Assembly: GCA_020081605.1 (NCBI GenBank)
Contig: JAHREC010000018.1
Location: 4,960,001-5,024,000, forward strand
Direction: 5' to 3'
From: Albifimbria verrucaria
Taxonomy: Eukaryota > Ascomycota > Sordariomycetes > Hypocreales > Stachybotryaceae
Length of the DNA: 64,000 bases
The notes under the pieces were generated by a model. That model searched no databases, had not been told where the DNA came from, and saw only the letters and a list, made by a program, of their open reading frames with translations. Positions within the stretch are counted from its first letter, which is position 1. Each line of letters starts with the position of its first letter. A program made the position numbers and the translations under genes. Shown piece by piece: positions 59,705-64,000 of this stretch.

Positions 59705-60771
59705 TTATTCCTTCGACTTCCAGATCAGGTTGTCTGAGGGGCGCACACGTTGGGCCCATTCACTATCATGTAGTTAGCGTCGGTGTCACAGACATTGCGA
59801 GATGATGCGAAACTCACGTCCAGCTACCGTCGTAGACTCTCCTGGCTCCTGGCGGGCCATAACCTGAAATTTCGAGAGCAGTGTCAATGACACATGCAGT
59901 AACACCCGTTCCGCAGCTAGAGATGATGGGCTTGTTGGGATCAACACCCTTCTCCTCAAACACGGCTCGGAGCTTATCGGCGGGGAGGAAGGCCTTGGTG
60001 TCGTTATCCAGAAGAGCATTGAAGGGCAGGCTGATGGCACCCGGCATGTGACCAGACGATAGCCCTCGCGAGGTTCTGGAGCTTCACCTGTGAACCTGGC
60101 GTTTGACCTTGCGTCAAGGATCTGAACACCTTCGGAGCCCTCCTTGTTGTAATCTAGAGCAACCTCCTTCACCTCATCGAAGCTAGCAACCTTGCTCTCC
60201 TCAAGCTCGGGAATTGGGTAGGTGCAGCATTCCACACTGTAAAGCTCACCCGACTCGGTGGGCAATCCTTCGTCAACCCAGAGCTTGAAGTTGTTAAGGA
60301 TGTGGACCTTGGGGTGGCCGAACACTCTTAGCGTCCAAGCAACGCGAGGCGCGCTGAATATGCCCAACTCTTTGGTATCGTATACGACAACAATATCTTC
60401 TTTTCGGATGCCGAGCTCACTCATGGCGCCAGCAAAGCGCTTGGCGTCCGGAAGCATGTGGGGTAAGGGCTCCTCTTGTCGATTGCCTTGTCAATGTCGA
60501 AGAAGCGAGCCTTTGGGATTCGGCGCTCTCGGAACACCTCGATACCGGTGCGGCCATCATTGGGGAGAAACCAAGCGGCGCATAGAGGGATGACGCGGGG
60601 ATCGGTGCTGATGGGAGACGGCGCGTTCTTCTTGAGAGCTTCGTTGAGCTCCTTGGGGGTGACGAGGTATGAGGAGAAGCTTCGGTGGGCCGACATGGTG
60701 GCCAGGAAACTCCTCGAGCCCCAACGGCCGGAGAGAGCGGGTGTTGCGCGGCAGACGGCGATGAAAGCCAT
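59705..60771 (-). CDS. tum1: Two-domain rhodanese, thiosulfate/3-mercaptopyruvate sulfurtransferase (Tum1 type)
   Basis: Transfers sulfane sulfur to acceptors; Tum1 in yeast feeds sulfur into tRNA thiolation, and mitochondrial relatives detoxify cyanide. Exons 60771-59818 and 59762-59705 (55-base intron, GTGAGT/ATAG). The N-terminus (MAFIAVCRATPALSGRWGSR) is Arg-rich and non-acidic, fitting a mitochondrial presequence; a second ATG gives MSAHRSFSSYLV. Domain 1: ARFFDIDKAIDKRSPYPHML, VVVYDTKELGIFSAPRVAWT. Domain 2: VQILDARSNARFTGEAPEPR, SGHMPGAISLPF and the active loop SSCGTGVTAC with its catalytic Cys. The C-terminus is DGSWTEWAQR. Single bases are missing at 60460-60463 (GGGG on +) and 60063-60065 (CCC on +). 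Restored length 337 residues. Confidence 0.92.
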
Positions 60772-61554
60772 TGAAGCTATGACGAGCTCGGCTGTGGTAC
60801 TCGAAGGGCGTCTGGCAGTTCACAACAGGACCTTGGGTCACTCCAGTGAGGACCCGGGTCTGCGGAGATGATGAGGAGAGAAGAGGGAGACTGGGGCTTC
60901 GGCAAAGCAGAAGACCAGAGCAATATCAGGTGTGCGGGGTAGGCCTGTATAGCTCCAGCCGGTAGATCCTCGTTCTGCCAACTCTGCGACAGTAAGGTTT
61001 CCGCCTATGTTGGAGTATCCCGTATCAATGAGGTGATGACGACCAGTGCTGATAAGCAATGGGAGGTTGGTGCCAGGCTCTAAAAGGTGGGTGGGTGGGG
61101 AAAGATGGAGCTTGGGCCAAGCAAAGAGTGCGACTCCGGCAAAGGTAGACAAGGCCTCTAAAGAGACATGGCCAGGTCCTGATGTCGAACAGGCTCGTGG
61201 TGATCAATTGGTTGGTTTAATTAATAGCTGGGTTATGGCTTGAGTGAAAGTGTGTCGAATTTGAGACGTGGGATTTTGGGAGCTTACCTTATTGGCAGTG
61301 CTCGTGCCTGGGCGCCAATAGATGCAGTTCTGTCAGCGCGTACAGGTACCTATCTGTATGTGTTTCTTGCATGAGGCCCTACGCCTAGCTACTAGGTACC
61401 TTACCTCAGGTAGTCACCTGGCGAATACTATGACAATCTACCCTACACCAGTTCTCGTAAACAAAACATTTCTTCGGCCAGCGACGAATCAGCTGAATCC
61501 TGGCAACTCTCCCGATAGCCAGCCAATATAGGGTCGTCCTCACCGTCTGGGACA
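60772..61554. other. Divergent promoter region of the rhodanese and apc11 genes
   Basis: 783 bases between divergent starts. ACCTTACCTCAGGTAG-type sequence near 61397-61415 resembles other promoters in the window. No gene seen. Confidence 0.5.
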
Positions 61555-62033
61555 ATGAAGGTCACCATTAAGGAGTGGAACACCGTCGCGACCTGGCGCT
61601 GGGACATCCCTGAGGACGATGTTTGTGGTATTTGCCAAGTCCACTTTGACGGCACCTGTCCTACCTGCAAATACCCTGGAGACGACTGCAGCCTGTGTAT
61701 GAACTTCCCTCATCGCGGTGATGTATCCAAGCGCGTTGGCCGAAGCACTGACATGGCAACCTAGTGTCGGGCAAGTGTGGTCACAATTTTCACATGGTCT
61801 GTCATCTTCACCAGAACGCGGTCAGATCCTGAACCCTAACATATACATAGCACTGTATCATGGAGTGGATAAAACAAGACTCGGCTCGAGGCCAGTGCCC
61901 CATGTGTCGCCAACGTACGATCTTCAATTCCTTGTCCTGTCTCTCGGTCATACTGACGTGTTTCCTAGCCTTTGAATGGCTTGACCAAGCCAACGACACA
62001 GCATCACAGGCTGAGTCCATGAACCAAACCTGA
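61555..62033 (+). CDS. apc11: Anaphase-promoting complex RING subunit Apc11
   Basis: Catalytic RING-H2 subunit of the APC/C ubiquitin ligase; with Apc2 it recruits the E2 that marks securin and cyclins for destruction. Four exons: 61555-61696, 61765-61796, 61851-61914 and 61969-62033. The total is 303 bases, 100 residues, the normal size. The N-terminus MKVTIKEWNTVATWRWD is diagnostic. Zinc ligands: DVCGICQ, CPTCKYPGDDC, KCGHNFHMHC and GQCPMCRQPFEW, giving the Apc11-type extended RING. No frame break is present, so with all introns removed the frame is intact. The second donor (GTCTGT) is unusual but forced by the conserved FHMHC junction. Confidence 0.96.
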
Positions 62034-62572
62034 GGCCGTACACCCAAATCATACAGACACATGTCGATAGAAGCAAATGATCCATATCCACCCGGCAAAC
62101 ATTTTGCTCGGGGAAAAATGTGTTGCCACCCGTTGGTACATTAACTAGGGCAGTATTCTACAGCACAAGGCTTCCGAGAGTCACATTCGCAGTCCTAGGC
62201 GCGTCACGAACATCATACAGTTTTGCAATAGCCCTCGGCTACGAGCTTCGAGGATATGGGCGCCCTCCGCAGAATTGGTCAAGTTCACAGCATTGGGTTG
62301 GCAACTAGCAGAATCTGGCAAGCGACTGACAAAAATATGGGGATAACACACCAGTACGCATCGCTGCGCACATAATCTATATAATTGCCCATAGGCATCC
62401 CCTACACCCTTGTGTATCTTAAACAGAACCCACGAAGGATAAACACTTCTCAAGAAATGTGGAAATACTCTACCCAATAGATGCAATTCTATCACTCATG
62501 AAATGAGAAACAGGGTTAATTAGATATGTACTTGATTTTAATGGGTATTAACATGCTGAAGAAACTGTTCTA
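62034..62572. other. Convergent intergenic region, no gene seen
   Basis: Between the 3' ends of apc11 (+) and chk1 (-). Holds the two 3' UTRs; no motif recognised. Confidence 0.6.
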
Positions 62573-63999
62573 TCATTGTTGATCTGGGATGTACACCCCA
62601 TCTTTGCAAAGCACTACCACCCTCTTGAAGAATCGCCGCCACTCTAGCGGGTCACCCTTGACCTTGACGAACCGCACGTCTAGAATCTCATTTCCATCGG
62701 GCAGAGGCTGCTTATCAATTTGAATTTCTCCATGAAGGCTCTGTTGACGGCCATCGATAGCCTTGACCTTGATGTTGGCAATGTGGTTACTGTAGAGGTT
62801 GGGCGTTACCGGTGCCAAAGGTACGTTGAGCTGATGCAGGGCATCGCTCAGCATTTGTACGAGATGCGCAGGAGGCACGTGAGAGAAGAAGCGTGTGAGT
62901 GACTCGGGCGGGCAGATATCACGGAACCGGCGTGCTTGTTGGGTCAGGGTCATCGAAGGGCCAGGTGTCTGTGAGAACTGGGACATGGAGGGCTCATCGG
63001 CAAGAGCTTCCACGAGCATACGGCGGGCATCATGCCCGCGAGTCGGCATAGACGATGCAGGTGTAACAGTGGATCGGAGAGCTGGGCGTTCCCAATCCCA
63101 GTCCGTATCTGCGATAGGCACCTCTGGCTGGGTGGAGGAATATCGTCCAGCATTCAGGCCGGAATCAATGTCCATGTTGTCGGCCAGGGCAGCTGCACGG
63201 CGCTGCCGCTGAGACAAAGTCATGGGCTGGCTTAGATCAATTCGTAGGTCCTCGAGCATCTGGGTTGCAAGGTGAATGGGATCGGAAACCTTGCCATCGG
63301 GGGTGAGGAGGGGTTGTGACGCGTATACCAGGGATGCTGGCGGACTTGAGCGAAACTGAATCGTTTTTGGGGATCGATACTCATCATTCCGCGCAGAAGT
63401 GATAGCGCCGCTGCTGGTATCCTCTCCCATAACGCATCGGTGCTCCGACCAGATGTGCGGACGTATTCCTCAAACTCCCAGCTGCCTGGCGAGGGCTCAT
63501 CCCATGGAGTATTGCCCACGAGCAGAACGAATAGAATGACTCCGCAAGACCAAATATCGACAAGATCAGGTGAGTACTTGCCTGGGTTGGGTGATTTCTT
63601 ACTCACCCTACCGCACGCAAGAATCTCGGGCGCGATATAGGGAGGGCTGCCACATAGCGTCGAGCTTGTTTTCCGCTGGCCCTTGTACTCGAACATGGTA
63701 GCCATACCGAAATCAGCCAGCTTCAAGCTTCCGTCATGGGACAGCAGGATATTCTCGGGTTTGAGGTCGCGATGGGCAACACCTTTTGAGTGCATGAAGC
63801 TGACTCCGCTCACGAGCTGGACGAAGTAGATTTGTGCAATGTCCTCCCTCACGCCCACATCGGCCTCGATCTTGTCGAACAGATCACCACCCTCTGCGTA
63901 CTCCATGGCAATCCATCGCCAGATGGCATCCTCGCCCGAGGCGAACCACTCGATGATGTTGGGGTGCTGGCCTATGTGAGAATGCAGGGAGACCTCCAT
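62573..63999 (-). CDS. chk1: Checkpoint kinase Chk1 (5' part lies beyond the window)
   Basis: Ser/Thr kinase that halts the cycle after DNA damage or replication stress. The glycine loop and start codon are outside; the window begins at EVSLHSHIGQHPNIIEWF, the alphaC-beta4 region. Catalytic loop VAHRDLKPENILL, Mg-binding LADFGMAT, and APE in GSPPYIAPEIL; DIWSCGVILFVLLVGNTPWD is typical of Chk1. After the kinase domain (HPWYTRHN) comes a linker with DWDWERPAL. The C-terminal regulatory domain has RFFSHVPPAHLVQMLSDAL, NIKVKAIDGRQQ, LDVRFVKVKGDPLEWRRFF and VVLCKDGVYIP, matching the KA1-like domain of fungal Chk1. One base is missing at 63310-63313 (GGGG on +), joining TRHNP to LLTPDGKVSDP. The visible part is 475 residues. 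Confidence 0.9.
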
Positions 64000-64000
64000 G

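Noticed and set aside
1..64000. Widespread pseudogenisation as the cause of the frame breaks
   Set aside because: The breaks hit essential single-copy genes such as rps2, are almost all one-base losses mostly in short runs, and leave perfect homology on both sides. Sequence error explains this better, except for the TAG and extra T in the NLR.

Overview
The window is nuclear DNA of a filamentous ascomycete (Pezizomycotina, most likely Sordariomycetes). The support is short introns of about 47-80 bases with GTRAGT donors, CTAAC-type branch points and YAG acceptors, gene families typical of this group (Zn2Cys6 regulator, NACHT-ankyrin NLR, PigL_N-type protein, NmrA-like protein), and CT-rich promoters. 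No species is claimed. No rRNA, tRNA, CRISPR array or intact transposon was seen.

Layout. (1) 1-19.3 kb, mostly ordinary genes: 3' end of a GH18 chitinase (+), an unrecognised Ala/Ser/Pro-rich protein (+), an Sso1-type plasma-membrane t-SNARE (-), a MEMO1-family protein (-), a PigL_N/ankyrin-like protein (-), a secreted kelch protein (-), a Zrc1/Cot1 vacuolar zinc transporter (+) and a DNAJC11-like protein with a degenerate J domain (-). (2) 19.3-34.9 kb: about 15.5 kb with no recognisable gene, containing several microsatellites and ending in a CT-rich promoter/leader with upstream ORFs. (3) 34.9-36.1 kb: a G1-type (Cln/Puc1) cyclin (+). (4) 38.1-57.6 kb, accessory-looking: an NmrA-like protein (-), a DUF7708-like-NACHT-ankyrin NLR with highly similar 105-bp repeats (+), a stand-alone N-acetyl-gamma-glutamyl-phosphate reductase lacking its usual kinase half (+), an inverted relic of an NLR N-terminus (-), a Zn2Cys6 regulator followed by an FAD monooxygenase (+,+), and a long unrecognised protein (+). 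(5) 57.9-64 kb, housekeeping again: ribosomal protein uS5/Rps2 (-), a two-domain rhodanese (Tum1 type, -), APC/C RING subunit Apc11 (+), and a Chk1 kinase cut by the window end (-).

The dominant technical signal is that nearly every conserved gene changes frame where one base is missing, mostly in a C, G, A or T run. I count 29 such single-base losses in 16 genes, including one in ribosomal protein S2. In each case restoring one base joins two homologous halves and makes the total coding length divisible by three. I read most of them as consensus sequence errors rather than pseudogenes, and give the gene span with the break positions. Two changes in the NLR ankyrin array (an extra base and an in-frame TAG) do not fit that pattern and may be real decay.

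The genes do not form one pathway. Possible local relations are the NLR with the nearby NLR relic, the regulator/monooxygenase pair, and the cell-cycle genes (cyclin, Apc11, Chk1) that lie near each other in the window without an operon-like arrangement.
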